A DNA stretch of 64,000 nt. It comes from Marinobacter daepoensis DSM 16072. Its GTDB lineage: Bacteria > Pseudomonadota > Gammaproteobacteria > Pseudomonadales > Oleiphilaceae. The stretch lies in assembly GCF_000421165.1 (NCBI RefSeq), contig NZ_ATWI01000010.1, positions 388,313 through 452,312 of the forward strand. The letters are read 5' to 3'. A program made the translations under genes and the position numbers. Under the pieces are notes generated by a model. The model made no database searches and was not told where the DNA came from. It saw only the letters and a program-made list of their open reading frames with translations. Each line of letters begins with the position of its first letter. Within the stretch, counting starts at the first letter, position 1. Shown here piece by piece: positions 63,672 to 64,000 of this stretch.

Positions 63672-63774
63672 GCGCACCACTTCTGAGGGACAAGCCGCTG
63701 ACAAGCGGAACGAACTGGAAGTAACCACTTGAAAGTGTTGAAGAAAATGGTTTAACAAATTCTTCATAAAGTGG

Positions 63775-63802
63775 TTGACAAGGTGGCGGTTCAGTGTAGA
63801 AT
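63775..63802 (+). promoter_or_regulatory. rRNA operon promoter P2
   Basis: TTGACA (63775-63780), 16-base spacer, TAGAAT (63797-63802), then the GC-rich discriminator GCGCGCC. Same architecture as P1. Confidence 0.85.
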
Positions 63803-63877
63803 GCGCGCCTCGATTAAGCAGTAAGCCGGTTGGATTCGGTGGCTTTCGAAAGAAAGCAAATCACTGAAAATAAACGG

Positions 63878-63905
63878 TTGACAAGGCGGCGAAACGATGT
63901 AGAAT
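63878..63905 (+). promoter_or_regulatory. rRNA operon promoter P3
   Basis: TTGACA (63878-63883), 16-base spacer, TAGAAT (63900-63905), then ACGCCACC. The spacer begins AAGGCGGC, close to that of P2 (AAGGTGGC), suggesting that P2 and P3 arose by duplication. Confidence 0.85.
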
Positions 63906-63935
63906 ACGCCACCTTGATTGAGCAGCAGCTCAAAC

Positions 63936-63947
63936 GCTCTTTAAAAA
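63936..63947 (+). promoter_or_regulatory. boxA-like antitermination site in the rRNA leader
   Basis: GCTCTTTAAAAA about 35 bases after P3 resembles the boxA (TGCTCTTTA) that loads NusB/S10 on rRNA transcripts. The window ends 53 bases later, before the 16S gene, so the operon itself is not seen. Confidence 0.7.
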
Positions 63948-64000
63948 GTTGACCAAGTAATTCGTGTGGGCGCTGGCCGAGGTATTTCGGACACGAAATA

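Overview
The window is chromosomal DNA from a gammaproteobacterium, most probably Marinobacter or a close relative. I infer this from protein sequences and gene order. Several blocks match the order I know from Pseudomonas: pyrE-crc-rph-yicC-gmk-rpoZ-spoT-ridA-oxyR-recG; rpsU-dnaG-rpoD beside tsaD-plsY-folB; gluQ-cbrA-cbrB-crcZ-pcnB-folK-panB-panC-pgi; hemL-thiE-thiD; and argC-erpA-anmK-M23-tyrS. I assign no species. I saw no insertion sequence, prophage or CRISPR array. Accessory content is limited to a few islands between housekeeping blocks.

Layout. 1-15 kb: the tail of a Lys/Ala-rich protein, pyrimidine and RNA metabolism genes (pyrE, the Crc homologue, rph, yicC), a tandem Usp protein, gmk-rpoZ-spoT-ridA, oxyR-recG and a YbaK/HDOD fusion. 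15-22 kb: accessory island with a decayed molybdopterin oxidoreductase, a FadL-like outer-membrane protein with a 1085-residue Ig-like lipoprotein, a PEP-CTERM protein behind a sigma-54-type promoter, a small ribbon-helix-helix protein and a 41-residue Lys-rich protein. 22-32.6 kb: tRNA-Ile(CAT), the rpsU-dnaG-rpoD macromolecular-synthesis operon, tsaD, plsY, folB-folK, pgi and panBC. 32.7-41 kb: a second folK, pcnB, a CrcZ-type small RNA, cbrB, cbrA, cbrX, gluQ and dksA. 41-47.5 kb: sfsA, a Rieske/pentapeptide pair, a kinase fusion, PBP1B and a TPR lipoprotein. 47.6-51.8 kb: a DUF4382 lipoprotein opposite an ECF sigma, anti-sigma, secreted protein and TPR/beta-barrel operon. 51.8-64 kb: hemL, thiE, thiD, hemJ, a ClC channel, argC, a coiled-coil membrane protein, bactofilin, erpA, anmK, an M23 peptidase and tyrS. 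The window ends in the promoter and leader region of an rRNA operon whose 16S gene lies just outside.

The most coherent system is the carbon-catabolite-repression circuit. CbrX/CbrA/CbrB are encoded beside an unannotated RNA of about 380 nt, transcribed from a GG-N10-GC (sigma-54) promoter behind TGTTAC/GTAACA sites. The RNA carries four identical AACAAAAACAA motifs, the type bound by Hfq/Crc. A Crc homologue with a partly degenerate nuclease active site lies at 1.5 kb. Other points of note are the molybdopterin-oxidoreductase remnant, a likely AUC start codon for thiD, a possibly leaderless mrcB, a palindrome ahead of the ribbon-helix-helix gene and three tandem rRNA promoters.
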